Shown here piece after piece: positions 1 to 8,339 of a stretch of DNA of 64,000 nucleotides. How positions within the stretch are numbered: the first letter of the stretch is position 1; each line of letters opens with the position of its first letter. The stretch is from the NCBI GenBank assembly GCA_015066625.1, contig SVOC01000002.1, forward strand, positions 124,001-188,000. The letters are read 5' to 3'. The stretch is from Oscillospiraceae bacterium (GTDB taxonomy: Bacteria; Bacillota; Clostridia; Oscillospirales; Acutalibacteraceae). A model generated the notes under the pieces. The model did no database searches. It saw only the letters and a program-made list of their open reading frames with translations, and was not told the origin of the DNA. A program made the translations under genes and the position numbers.

Positions 1-222
1 AAGGTCAGGCTGAATGTCAATAAAATCACTCTGAAGTCTGTTGACCAGATCGATTGTCTGATTTCCGCTGATACCCAGGTTAATGAATTCAAAATCCGTA
101 TCGGGATTTTCTTCACGGATGAATTTTGCCGCATAAAGAGGATATCCACTGCCTAAATCGTGATAGTCTTCACGGTTTCTGCCTGCATCCGTAATTGAAT
201 CGCCCTGAAAGAGAATTTTCAT
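1..222 (-). CDS. SGNH/GDSL-family esterase or lipase (N-terminal part only)
   Basis: The gene starts at 222 (ATG, with an AGGTGAT ribosome site 7 nt upstream) and runs off the left edge, so only 74 residues are visible. Residues 5-11 read FQGDSIT, the block I signature carrying the nucleophilic Ser of GDSL/SGNH hydrolases. NLGISGNQT near residue 54 fits the next block with its oxyanion-hole Gly. No signal peptide is visible, so a cytoplasmic carbohydrate or acyl esterase is likely. It lies 12 nt after the aldo/keto reductase gene on the same strand, so the two are probably co-transcribed. The family is secure; the substrate is unknown. Confidence 0.85.
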   Translation of the reverse strand, partial: MKILFQGDSITDAGRNREDYHDLGSGYPLYAAKFIREENPDTDFEFINLGISGNQTIDLVNRLQSDFIDIQPDL

Positions 223-234
223 ATAATCACCTCA

Positions 235-1347
235 TCAGAATTTATCCCTTACCATTTTCAGTGTGTCGATGATTTTTATACGCTGTGGGCACGCAGTTTC
301 ACACTTGCCGCACTTCTTGCAAAGACCTGCATTTGTTTCGATATCGGGGAAAATATCCTTTACAAGTCTTCTGCCGCCCACGGATATATTGTTAAATGCC
401 GAAAAAACTTTGGGTATTTCAACACCTGCCGGGCAAGGCATACAGTATTCACAGCCCGTGCAGGGAACAAGATTCATTTCATCAAAAGCTTTTTTGGCGT
501 TTGAAATCATATTAAGTTCATTTTCAGAAAGCATACCGGGCTGAGCTTTGTCTGCATAGCTCAGGTTATCATCAACCATCTGCATTGTGCCCATTCCGCT
601 GAGAAGCATTGAAACCTCGAGTCTGTTCCAAACAAAGTCAAGCGCCCACTCAACGGGAGTTTTTTCTTCTGAAAGCTCATTCTTAACGCAATCTGCAGGG
701 TTAGCAAGCTTGCCGCCGAGAAGAGGCTCCATAACAATAACGCCGAGACCCTTTGACGCCGCATATTCAAGGCCTTCGATACCTGCCTGATAATCGGTAT
801 CTATATAGTTGAACTGAATTTGACAGAATTCAAAACCGTCGTAAGCATCAATAACCTTTTTGAAAACCCATAAATCATCGTGAAACGAAAAGCCAAGATG
901 CTTGATTTTACCTTCTTTCTTAAACTTTTCAAGTTTTGAAAGCACATCAAATTTTATAACCTTGTTATCCCACGAATCATTATTAACCGCATGAAGCAGG
1001 TAAAAATCCACATAGTCAACACCCAGTCTTTCAAGCTGGGTATTAAAGAGTTTCTCAACATCCTCTTCACAGTTAACTTCACCGAGAGGAAGCTTTGTTG
1101 CAAGGTAAACAAGGTTACGGTAACCGTCCTTTATCACTTTGCCTACAAATGATTCACTGTTACCGCCGTGGTAAAAATAAGCAGTATCAAGATAATTCAC
1201 GCCGTTATCAATGGCATGACGGACAAGTTCAACAGCCTTTTCTTCGTCAATTCTGTTGCCGTCACCATCTATGACAGGCAACCTCATACATCCGAAACCG
1301 AGTGCCGATACTTCAACACCGGTTGCGCCGAATTCTCTGTATCTCAT
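235..1347 (-). CDS. Aldo/keto reductase with C-terminal 4Fe-4S ferredoxin-type domain
   Basis: 370 aa. Residues 1 to about 270 form an aldo/keto reductase barrel: GFGCMRLP near the N-terminus, DTAYFYHGG with the catalytic Asp/Tyr region, and HLGFSFH later. The last 80 residues carry two cysteine clusters, CTGCEYCMPCP and CKKCGKCETACP, as in the ferredoxin-containing AKR group of anaerobes (Fer4_17-like). These enzymes are annotated as NAD(P)H- or ferredoxin-linked reductases, but substrates are mostly unknown. The start at 1347 has TAGGAGAAAATAAT in front. It lies just upstream of the GDSL hydrolase gene. A TGATATAAT extended -10 lies in the 140-bp gap that separates it from the divergent small gene. 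Confidence 0.92.
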   Translation of the reverse strand: MRYREFGATGVEVSALGFGCMRLPVIDGDGNRIDEEKAVELVRHAIDNGVNYLDTAYFYHGGNSESFVGKVIKDGYRNLVYLATKLPLGEVNCEEDVEKLFNTQLERLGVDYVDFYLLHAVNNDSWDNKVIKFDVLSKLEKFKKEGKIKHLGFSFHDDLWVFKKVIDAYDGFEFCQIQFNYIDTDYQAGIEGLEYAASKGLGVIVMEPLLGGKLANPADCVKNELSEEKTPVEWALDFVWNRLEVSMLLSGMGTMQMVDDNLSYADKAQPGMLSENELNMISNAKKAFDEMNLVPCTGCEYCMPCPAGVEIPKVFSAFNNISVGGRRLVKDIFPDIETNAGLCKKCGKCETACPQRIKIIDTLKMVRDKF

Positions 1348-1487
1348 ATTATTTTCTCCTAAAAGCCGTATTTTCCAGAATATAGCTTATTGTATTATAT
1401 CACATATAATTTGTAAAAACAAGATGAAATTAAGCGGTTACGAATAGTAAAATGTTATTTCGGCAAAATATAAAAGAGGTGTTTGAT

Positions 1488-1682
1488 ATGTATGATATGA
1501 ACGGAATTCCCCAAGGGCTGAGCATGGCACTTTCACGAAACGAAAAAGCAATGAGTTCATTTTCAAAACTCAGTGAAAACGATCGCAAAAAGTTTGTTGA
1601 TCTGTCACGCTCCGTGCGTTCAAAGCAGGAAATGAACCGTCTTGTAAGCAAACTTGAAAACGGTAAAAACAGCTTTCTCTAA
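1488..1682 (+). CDS. Small hypothetical protein, 64 aa
   Basis: An ATG at 1488 follows a good ribosome site (AAAGAGGTG) and a rho-independent terminator comes right after the stop, so this is a real monocistronic small gene. The protein is hydrophilic and helical, with no cysteine and no membrane segment. Its last 40 residues are highly charged (KLSENDRKKFVDLSRSV). I do not recognise a characterised family. Small proteins of this general look occur in sporulating clostridia, but there is no direct evidence for a spore role. Confidence 0.75.
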   Translation: MYDMNGIPQGLSMALSRNEKAMSSFSKLSENDRKKFVDLSRSVRSKQEMNRLVSKLENGKNSFL

Positions 1683-1685
1683 AAG

Positions 1686-1707
1686 AAAACCGCCCGAGGG
1701 CGGTTTT
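1686..1707. terminator. Bidirectional rho-independent terminator
   Basis: The stem CCGCCC/GGGCGG (1690-1695 with 1698-1703) is flanked by an A-run on the left and a T-run on the right, so it can stop both the small plus-strand gene and the convergent PHP gene. Confidence 0.9.
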
Positions 1708-2379
1708 TTATTCTTCAAAAATTTTAAGGCTGTACTTACCTTCTTTGAGTGCTTTTGCAACCTGCTTTGAATCCGTGTAATACTCATCAAAATAAACGCC
1801 GCCGGGTTCAAGGGTAATGTTGCCGTGGAAATCCGAACCGGAAAGCTTGCGCAAAGAGTGTAAATCTGCCCACTTGTTTGCAATTTTGTTTCTTGAATAA
1901 TGGTCACCGTGACCGTTGTAAACTTCAACGCCGTCAAGCAATTCGGGGTCAGTAACGGTCATACCGATTCTGAACGGATGTGCCTGGAATATTATAAGAT
2001 TATTCGCCTCAACAACAGGGCGGAATTCTTCAGGGTCATTATAGCGGGTAAGGTCGTTATTAATAACAAATTCCTCATCAAACCCGTAAACAAGGTAATC
2101 ATTGTCGTTTTCAAGGAAACGAAGTTCCATACCGAGAATTATATGAAAATTCTCATCCTCAAATTCTTTGGCTGCTCTGTAGCCCGAAAGATACTTCTGA
2201 ACCTGCTCGGCATATGTTTCGCCGTGGCGTTCAAACTGAGATGCACTGAAATGGTCGGTAATTATGAGACCGTCATACCCCAGTTCCCTGTATCTTTTAA
2301 CGATATCCGCGGCATAAACACGGCTGCACGAACTCGCCTCTTTTGTATGAATATGTGTATCAAAAAGATATTTTTTCAT
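1708..2379 (-). CDS. PHP-domain phosphoesterase
   Basis: 223 aa. The start at 2379 is chosen because AAGGAAAGAAGG precedes it; a longer in-frame reading lacks a ribosome site. FDTHIHTKEASSC at the N-terminus and ITDHFSASQF near residue 55 are the first metal-binding motifs of PHP domains (histidinol phosphatase / PolC PHP superfamily). GSDFHG near the C-terminus supplies the last His/Asp pair. FQAHPFR and GVEVYNGHGD supply further ligands. It is a metal-dependent phosphoesterase whose substrate cannot be told from sequence. It has no operon partners. Confidence 0.85.
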   Translation of the reverse strand: MKKYLFDTHIHTKEASSCSRVYAADIVKRYRELGYDGLIITDHFSASQFERHGETYAEQVQKYLSGYRAAKEFEDENFHIILGMELRFLENDNDYLVYGFDEEFVINNDLTRYNDPEEFRPVVEANNLIIFQAHPFRIGMTVTDPELLDGVEVYNGHGDHYSRNKIANKWADLHSLRKLSGSDFHGNITLEPGGVYFDEYYTDSKQVAKALKEGKYSLKIFEE

Positions 2380-2526
2380 AGCATTCAACCTTCTTTCCTT
2401 AACAAAATCAATTATAAACTTTTGTTTCGCAATATTCAATAGAAATCTTTGATTTTTATTACTTCAACCGACAATTTTTTTCACACAAAAGGATATATAA
2501 TTAAATCCGCAATTGAGGTGATAAAA

Positions 2527-3393
2527 CTGAAAACGGTAATATACGCAGACATACTTATTGTTGTTAACATAATCGTGAATTATCTGCTTCTTCGTACAAG
2601 TGCTGCAATTTCGGGCTGCAATTTCAAGCCGCTGCGATTCTTGCTTTCCGCAGGTGCAGGAGGAATTTTTTCGCTTATCATTTTTGTCGAAAACATCAAC
2701 CCCATACTCAACGCAACAATAAGAATTTTGTTCCTCTCACTTATGGTGTTGATCGCATTCGGCACAAAATCCGTAAAATCTTTTTTGAAATGCTGCGGTG
2801 CATTTTTTCTTGCAAATTTTGCTTTTGCAGGCATTATGCTTGGCATTACGGTTGCAGTTTCGCCGGGTATTGCCATATATAAAAACGGCATAGTTTACTT
2901 TGATATAAACATTTTCACGCTCACAATCACATCGGTAATATGCTACAGTGTGCTGAGCCTTATATCCCGTTTTTCAAAGAGCAAAGTTCCGCAAAAAAGC
3001 ATTTTTCCAATAAGAATCACATATGGAGGCAAAACCGTTGAGGGCAAGGCACTTCTTGATACCGGAAATACTCTTTGCGACTGTTTTTCGGGCAGACCTG
3101 CAATAATTACCGAAAAGGATTTTATTTCGCTTTTGTGTGAAAACACGGAGCTTACTGAAATGAAAAGTTTCAGGCTGATTCCGTTCACAACAATCAAAAA
3201 CGGCGGTGCTCTGCCTGCTTTTCTTGCAGATAAAACAGCTATTATGGATAAGGGACAGTGGATTGAAACAGACAATGTTTACATAGCCGTGACCGAGAAA
3301 AAAATTGTTTCCGGTGGGTATTCCGCACTGCTGGGTATGCCGTTTTTTGATGCAATCGAACCGCAGATTAAAGGAGGGTTAACCGTTAAATGA
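2527..3393 (+). CDS. spoIIGA: Sporulation sigma-E factor processing peptidase SpoIIGA
   Basis: About 288 aa. This is the membrane aspartic protease that cleaves the pro-sequence of sigma-E in the mother cell. The N-terminal half has five or so hydrophobic membrane segments. The C-terminal half carries [10 protein letters not shown], with the catalytic Asp at about residue 178, and ends with [11 protein letters not shown]. It overlaps the downstream sigE gene by 4 nt (ATGA), the classic arrangement. The start looks non-standard: GAGGTG at 2515-2520 is followed after 6 nt by CTG (2527), and translation from there gives [10 protein letters not shown]..., matching the usual SpoIIGA N-terminus. 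The upstream in-frame ATG at 2449 has no ribosome site. Confidence 0.93.
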   Translation: MKTVIYADILIVVNIIVNYLLLRTSAAISGCNFKPLRFLLSAGAGGIFSLIIFVENINPILNATIRILFLSLMVLIAFGTKSVKSFLKCCGAFFLANFAFAGIMLGITVAVSPGIAIYKNGIVYFDINIFTLTITSVICYSVLSLISRFSKSKVPQKSIFPIRITYGGKTVEGKALLDTGNTLCDCFSGRPAIITEKDFISLLCENTELTEMKSFRLIPFTTIKNGGALPAFLADKTAIMDKGQWIETDNVYIAVTEKKIVSGGYSALLGMPFFDAIEPQIKGGLTVK

Positions 3394-4094
3394 AAAAATT
3401 ATCAATGAAATCAATAAAAAAATTCTGGCTCAAACTTAAATCAAAGATTTTTGAAACTGAGGTTGACTACATAAACGGACCCGACACCCTTCCGCCTCCC
3501 CTGACAAACGAAAAAGAGCTTGATTGCCTTCTGAAGCTTGAACAGGGCGATAAAGACGCAAGGGAAGAAATTATCGTTCACAATCTGCGTCTTGTTGTCT
3601 ATATCGCAAAGAAATTCGAAAACACGGGCATACCCATAGAAGACCTTATTTCGATAGGCACTCTGGGGCTTATCAAAGCAGTAAACACTTTCAGGCTTGC
3701 AAAAAACATCAAGCTTGCAACCTATGCTTCACGGTGTATCGAGAATGAGATACTGATGTATCTGAGAAAAACCAATTCAATGAAAGCTGAGGTTTCATAT
3801 TTCGAACCGCTGAATATCGACTGGGACGGCAACGAGCTGTTACTTTCTGATGTTCTGGGAAGTGAACCCGATGACGTATACCGCGACCTTGAAGACGAAG
3901 ACGAGCGTTCAAGGCTTTACAGGGCCGTTGCATCCCTTAACAAACGGGAAAGACAGATAATGACAATGCGTTTCGGTATAGGCGGCGGAAGAGAATATAC
4001 ACAAAAAGAAGTTGCCGACGAATTGGGCATCTCTCAAAGCTACATTTCAAGATTGGAAAAAAGGATAATAGAAAAAATAAAACGGGAGGTGTGA
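3390..4094 (+). CDS. sigE: RNA polymerase sporulation sigma factor sigma-E precursor
   Basis: 234 aa, the usual length for pro-sigma-E. The basic, partly hydrophobic first 25-30 residues are the pro-sequence removed by SpoIIGA. Region 2 is clear ([45 protein letters not shown]). Region 4 ends with the helix-turn-helix [20 protein letters not shown]. Mother-cell sigma-E directs early coat genes such as cotJABC further along in this window. It is translationally coupled to spoIIGA. sigG, the common third neighbour, is absent here. Confidence 0.96.
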   Translation: MKKLSMKSIKKFWLKLKSKIFETEVDYINGPDTLPPPLTNEKELDCLLKLEQGDKDAREEIIVHNLRLVVYIAKKFENTGIPIEDLISIGTLGLIKAVNTFRLAKNIKLATYASRCIENEILMYLRKTNSMKAEVSYFEPLNIDWDGNELLLSDVLGSEPDDVYRDLEDEDERSRLYRAVASLNKRERQIMTMRFGIGGGREYTQKEVADELGISQSYISRLEKRIIEKIKREV

Positions 4095-4108
4095 CCTCCC
4101 GTTTATTC
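4081..4108. terminator. Shared hairpin terminator overlapping two stop codons
   Basis: A perfect 10-bp stem AACGGGAGGT / ACCTCCCGTT with a GTG loop (4081-4103). The sigE stop lies at 4092-4094 inside the hairpin and the convergent amidase stop lies at 4103-4105. T-rich sequence follows on both strands. Confidence 0.85.
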
Positions 4109-4732
4109 TTTCGGAATTGATTTGTAAATTGCTTCGGCTATGGCTTGTGCATAAGCTTCAAGGTTACTGTCAAAAAGCTTATTATCTGTTTCGCTGTTGA
4201 TAAACCCTAGTTCAACAAGACAGCTTGGCATTAAGGTATGACTGTTCACATAATAATTGCCGCTACCTTGTGCATAGCCGAATTTAACACCTCTGTTTTC
4301 GGAAATACCTGCCGATTCAAGCCCGTCAAGAATATTGTTGGCAAGCTTCGTATCCGACTCGGGTTCACTGTCGCTCACCCATATTTCCACACCCTTTGCA
4401 CCGTCGGCACTGTTTCTGTGCAGCGAAACAAAAAGAAGTGCTTTTTTACGGTTGGCAATTCTGCAACGCTTTTCGAGGCTGATATACGAATCGTCATCAC
4501 GGGTAAGAATAACATCAACGCCCATATCATCAAGTTTTTCTTTCACAAGCAACGCAAGAGCAAGATTATCGTCCTTTTCGTATCTTCCCTCGTACTCCGC
4601 ACCTACATCACTGCCCCCGTGACCCGGGTCAATAACAACCTGAACGGTATCCCCGAGAACATATGCCGCTACGGCTATGGCAATCGCAATTGCGGCAACA
4701 CCCGCAAATGCCAATCGGACATTATTTTTCAT
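4103..4732 (-). CDS. N-acetylmuramoyl-L-alanine amidase (Amidase_3 family), membrane-anchored
   Basis: 209 aa from the ATG at 4732, preceded by GAGGGGAGG. An N-terminal hydrophobic segment (residues 5-27) acts as an anchor or uncleaved signal. The catalytic domain follows: VVIDPGHGGSDVGA with the first zinc His, EKDDNLALAL with the zinc Glu, SLHRNSADG with the second zinc His, and CLVELGFINS with the catalytic Glu. It cuts the amide bond between MurNAc and the stem peptide. Its place beside spoIIGA-sigE suggests a spore cortex or germination role like CwlD, but that is inference. Confidence 0.9.
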   Translation of the reverse strand: MKNNVRLAFAGVAAIAIAIAVAAYVLGDTVQVVIDPGHGGSDVGAEYEGRYEKDDNLALALLVKEKLDDMGVDVILTRDDDSYISLEKRCRIANRKKALLFVSLHRNSADGAKGVEIWVSDSEPESDTKLANNILDGLESAGISENRGVKFGYAQGSGNYYVNSHTLMPSCLVELGFINSETDNKLFDSNLEAYAQAIAEAIYKSIPKE

Positions 4733-4801
4733 ACATCCGCCTCCCCTCTTAACAATATACTTCAAATACTAAAAATTAATTTCAAATCGATTAAAATTTT
4801 C

Positions 4802-4826
4802 AAAAGGGCTGTCCGCCGGACAGCCC
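4802..4826 (-). terminator. Rho-independent terminator after trxB
   Basis: The stem GGGCTGTCC/GGACAGCCC (4806-4814 with 4818-4826) is followed on the minus strand by TTTTGAAAATTTT. Confidence 0.85.
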
Positions 4827-4832
4827 CTTCTG

Positions 4833-5741
4833 TTACATGGAATCAATATATCTGCAAGCGGCAAGTGCTGCAACAGAGCCGTCAGCCGCTGCGGTTGTGA
4901 TTTGTCTAATCTGCTTTTTACGGCAGTCACCTGCAACAAAAACACCTGCGGTTTTTGTAAGGCAAGCTTCATCGGAATCAATATATCCCCAATCGTCAAG
5001 ACCTGCAATATCGGCAAATGCACCGTTATTGGGAATAAGACCGATTGCAACAAAAAGACCGTCAACCTTAAGCTCAGATTCGGTTTTATCCGCTTCCTTA
5101 ATAAGCTTCAGACCTTCAAGCGATTTCTCACCTATGAGCTCCGAAATAACCGTACCCATAATAAATTCTACATTATCTTTTTCTCTGAGCTTTTCAACAA
5201 GGCGTGCTTCACCTGTGAAATAATCAAGATTCTGAATAACATAGACTTTCTTACAGCCTTCGGAAAGAAGAACAGCCTCCTGCAAAGCGGAATTGCCTCC
5301 GCCGAGAACTGCAACGGTCTGACCCTTGAAGAAAGCACCGTCACAAACAGCACAGTAAGAAATACCCTCACCTACAAGTTCATTCTCATTGGGAAGACCG
5401 ATTTGTCTGTGCTTTACGCCCGTAGCAATGATAACCGCTTTTGCTTCGCGCTCCCCTTCTTCCGTAATAACGGTTTTGGTTGCACCGTTGTCACGGATTC
5501 CGGTTACGGTTTCCATTTCAATTTCCGCACCCTGACCGAGCACCTGGTCAATAAGCTTTTCCGCAAACTCGTTGCCGCTCATTTTTGCAAAACCGGGATA
5601 ATTCTCAATCTGAGGCGAATAAGTGATCTGACCGCCGAATGTGCCTTTTTCAAGCACGAGAACGGTTTTATCGGCTCTCAGAGCATAAAGCGCAGCGGTT
5701 AATCCCGCAGGCCCTGCTCCGACAATGATTATATCATACAT
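4833..5741 (-). CDS. trxB: Thioredoxin-disulfide reductase
   Basis: 302 aa. Low-molecular-weight thioredoxin reductase: FAD-binding GAGPAGLTAA at residues 8-17, the redox-active CAVCD (Cys130 and Cys133), the NAD(P)H-binding GGGNSALQEA, and the C-terminal FAD motif GVFVAGDCR. It moves electrons from NAD(P)H (or a flavin donor) to thioredoxin-type disulfides. It starts only 11 nt after the nrdD stop on the same strand, so it is co-transcribed with nrdD, whose product ends in a redoxin domain. This suggests it recycles that domain. Confidence 0.95.
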   Translation of the reverse strand: MYDIIIVGAGPAGLTAALYALRADKTVLVLEKGTFGGQITYSPQIENYPGFAKMSGNEFAEKLIDQVLGQGAEIEMETVTGIRDNGATKTVITEEGEREAKAVIIATGVKHRQIGLPNENELVGEGISYCAVCDGAFFKGQTVAVLGGGNSALQEAVLLSEGCKKVYVIQNLDYFTGEARLVEKLREKDNVEFIMGTVISELIGEKSLEGLKLIKEADKTESELKVDGLFVAIGLIPNNGAFADIAGLDDWGYIDSDEACLTKTAGVFVAGDCRKKQIRQITTAAADGSVAALAACRYIDSM

Positions 5742-5752
5742 ATTATCAACCT

Positions 5753-8140
5753 TTAGATTGCTGCGCCTTTTGCAGCTTCGATGAATTTCTTGATATCTGC
5801 AACGCCTGCATACTTTGCAACTTCGCCGCCGCTTACGGTAACAAGCGTGGGAGCCTGTCTGATACCGAGAGCAACTGCAAGGTCTTCGTTTTCGTATGCC
5901 ATAATTTCCTGAACTGCAATACCTGCTTTGTCAAGAAGTGAAATTGCTATTTTACAGTTGGGGCAGGTGCTTGTTTTGAAAAGGTAGATGCCGTCTGCAA
6001 GGGGGCAAGCCTTTTCGTCAGCCTGAGCCGCAACTTCACCGCCGGTTTTAACCGTACCGTGCTTTGAAATATCGGAGCTTGCCATGCTGTAAACCTTACG
6101 TTCTTTGTATTCCTGAGTCTTGCCGTCGTTCCAGTTCTGAACAGGTCTGTAATAGCCTGTGATACGGCTGTAAACCTCTGCGCCTTCACCGCATTCGGGG
6201 CATTCAAAATGCTCTCCTGCGATATAGCCGTGGTTTTTACATACGGAATATGTGGGTGAAATTGAGTAATAGGGAAGTCTGTAATTCTCTGCAATCTTTC
6301 TTACAAGATTTGCGGCAGCCTTCCAATCGGGAAGCTTTTCGCCGAGGAATGCGTGGAAAACAGTACCCGATGTATAAAGGGTATGAAGTTCGTCCTGCAT
6401 ATCAAGAGCTTCAAATACATCCTCTGTGTAACCAACGGGAAGATGTGAGCTGTTGGTGTAATAAGGTGTGCCGTCGGAAGCGGTGATGATACCGGGATAA
6501 CGCTTAACGTCGTGCTTTGCAAGACGGTATGAAGTTGACTCTGCGGGAGTTGCTTCAAGGTTATAAAGATCACCGTATTCTTCCTGATAGTCTGAAAGAC
6601 GCTCTCTCATGTGATTAAGAACATCCTTTGCAAACTGCTGGGTCTTTGCGGTTGTCATATCTGCTCTGAGCCAGTTTGCATTAAGGCCTACTTCGTTCAT
6701 ACCGACAAGACCGATTGTTGAGAAGTGGTTCTCAAATGTGCCGAGATATCTCTTTGTGTAGGGATAAAGGCCTTCGCTCAGGAGCTTTGTGATGATGGTA
6801 CGCTTTATTTTAAGTGAACGTGCGGCAATATCCATCATCTTGTCAAGTCTTCTGTAGAAATCCTTCTCGCTCTCTGCAAGGTAAGCGATTCTGGGAAGGT
6901 TGATTGTTACAACACCGACAGAACCTGTGCTTTCGCCGCTGCCGAAGAAACCGCCGCTCTTCTTGCGAAGCTCACGAAGGTCAAGACGAAGACGGCAGCA
7001 CATTGAACGGACATCGCTGGGCTCCATATCGCTGTTAACATAATTTGAGAAATAGGGTGTACCGTATTTTGAAGTCATTTCGAAGAGAAGCTTGTTGTTC
7101 TCTGTTTCCGACCAGTCAAAATCTCTTGTGATTGAGTATGTGGGGATGGGATACTGGAAGCCTCTGCCGTTAGCATCGCCTTCAATCATAATTTCAATGA
7201 AAGCTTTGTTGATCATATCCATTTCAGCTTTACAGTCGCCATATGTGAAATCCATCTGCTTGCCGCCCACGATTGCGGGAAGAGCTGCAAGGTCAGCAGG
7301 AACGGTCCAGTCAAGAGTAATGTTTGAGAAAGGTGCCTGAGTACCCCAACGGCTGGGAGTATTAACACCGAACACGAAGGATTCAATGCACTTCTTAACC
7401 TGGTCATAGCTGAGGTTATCAACCTTTACGAAAGGTGCAAGGTAGGTATCGAATGATGAGAATGCCTGAGCGCCTGCCCATTCATTCTGCATAATGCCGA
7501 GGAAATTAACCATCTGGTTGCAAAGAGTTGCAAGATGGCTTGCGGGAGCAGATGTAATCTTACCTGTTACGCCGCCGAGACCTTCCTGAATAAGCTGCTT
7601 GAGTGACCAACCTGCACAGTAACCTGTAAGCATTGAAAGGTCGTGAATATGAATATCCGCATTTCTGTGTGCATTTGCGATTTCATCATCGTAAATTTCG
7701 GAAAGCCAGTAGTTAGCGGTAATTGCACCTGAGTTGCTGAGGATAAGACCGCCGACTGAATATGTTACGGTTGAATTTTCCTTAACGCGCCAGTCTGTAA
7801 CATTAACATAGCTGTTAACAAGCTCCTTGTAGTCAAGGATTGTTGATTTGAGGTTACGAAGCTTTTCACGCTGTCTTCTGTAAAGAATATAAGCCTTTGC
7901 AACGTCTGAATAACCTGCCTGAATAAGCACGGATTCAACGCTGTCCTGAATATCCTCAACCGCAACAAGACCGTTTTCGATTTTGGGCTCGAAATCAGCT
8001 GTTACTTTAAGTGCGAGGAAATCAATTGTTGAAGGATGATACTGCTTTTCCTGTGATTCAAACGCCTTTTTGATGGCTTCGCCGATTTTGGTAATGTTAA
8101 AATCAGCGGTGCTGCCGTCTCTTTTTACTACCTGATACAT
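5753..8140 (-). CDS. nrdD: Anaerobic ribonucleoside-triphosphate reductase with fused C-terminal redoxin domain
   Basis: About 795 aa from the ATG at 8140 (a GTG two codons upstream is also possible). The N-terminal ATP-cone (YQVVKRDGSTADFNI) senses dATP/ATP. The central glycyl-radical barrel has MCCRLRLDLRELRKK with active-site Cys. A zinc site is formed by VCKNHGY and CPECG. The glycyl-radical motif is RITGYYRP (Gly662). The last 80 residues form an extra thioredoxin/glutaredoxin-like domain with TCPNC (Cys726, Cys729). The enzyme makes dNTPs without oxygen after activation by NrdG. The fused redoxin and adjacent trxB suggest a disulfide-based electron supply instead of formate. NrdR-type boxes precede it. 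Confidence 0.95.
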   Translation of the reverse strand: MYQVVKRDGSTADFNITKIGEAIKKAFESQEKQYHPSTIDFLALKVTADFEPKIENGLVAVEDIQDSVESVLIQAGYSDVAKAYILYRRQREKLRNLKSTILDYKELVNSYVNVTDWRVKENSTVTYSVGGLILSNSGAITANYWLSEIYDDEIANAHRNADIHIHDLSMLTGYCAGWSLKQLIQEGLGGVTGKITSAPASHLATLCNQMVNFLGIMQNEWAGAQAFSSFDTYLAPFVKVDNLSYDQVKKCIESFVFGVNTPSRWGTQAPFSNITLDWTVPADLAALPAIVGGKQMDFTYGDCKAEMDMINKAFIEIMIEGDANGRGFQYPIPTYSITRDFDWSETENNKLLFEMTSKYGTPYFSNYVNSDMEPSDVRSMCCRLRLDLRELRKKSGGFFGSGESTGSVGVVTINLPRIAYLAESEKDFYRRLDKMMDIAARSLKIKRTIITKLLSEGLYPYTKRYLGTFENHFSTIGLVGMNEVGLNANWLRADMTTAKTQQFAKDVLNHMRERLSDYQEEYGDLYNLEATPAESTSYRLAKHDVKRYPGIITASDGTPYYTNSSHLPVGYTEDVFEALDMQDELHTLYTSGTVFHAFLGEKLPDWKAAANLVRKIAENYRLPYYSISPTYSVCKNHGYIAGEHFECPECGEGAEVYSRITGYYRPVQNWNDGKTQEYKERKVYSMASSDISKHGTVKTGGEVAAQADEKACPLADGIYLFKTSTCPNCKIAISLLDKAGIAVQEIMAYENEDLAVALGIRQAPTLVTVSGGEVAKYAGVADIKKFIEAAKGAAI

Positions 8141-8186
8141 AAACACGCTTTCCTTTCCGATAATTTGTATTGTAAATTTTAATCAA

Positions 8187-8202
8187 ACCCAATATATTGT
8201 GC
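8187..8202. promoter_or_regulatory. NrdR-like box upstream of nrdD
   Basis: ACCCAATATATTGTGC matches the NrdR consensus palindrome ACACAATATATTGTGT at 14 of 16 positions. It lies about 50 bp upstream of nrdD. NrdR represses ribonucleotide reductase genes in many Firmicutes; the nrdR gene itself is not in this window. Confidence 0.75.
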
Positions 8203-8234
8203 TTTCGGCACATTCTGCCGAGCGATAATGATAT

Positions 8235-8281
8235 TATCAAATATTTGTGTTTGTGTCAATGGGTTTTACAAGATATTGTGT
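8235..8281. promoter_or_regulatory. Pair of NrdR-like boxes between nrdG and nrdD
   Basis: Two boxes lie at 8235-8250 (weak, 9 of 16) and 8266-8281 (13 of 16). Their centres are 31 bp apart, close to three DNA turns, the spacing typical of paired NrdR sites. A further half-site (CACAATATA) lies at 8308-8316. Confidence 0.6.
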
Positions 8282-8339
8282 ATGATTTTTTAACTTCGTT
8301 AAAAATGCACAATATACGCAAATTTTTTTAGCTATTTTT

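Noticed and set aside
2449-2526. ATG at 2449 as the start of spoIIGA
   Set aside because: No ribosome site precedes it and the extra 26 residues are not like the family; GAGGTG before CTG at 2527 fits better.
8285-8304. An AT-only hairpin (TTTTTAAC..GTTAAAAA) between nrdG and nrdD as a terminator
   Set aside because: The stem has one G-C pair only and no separate T-run, so it would be a poor terminator.
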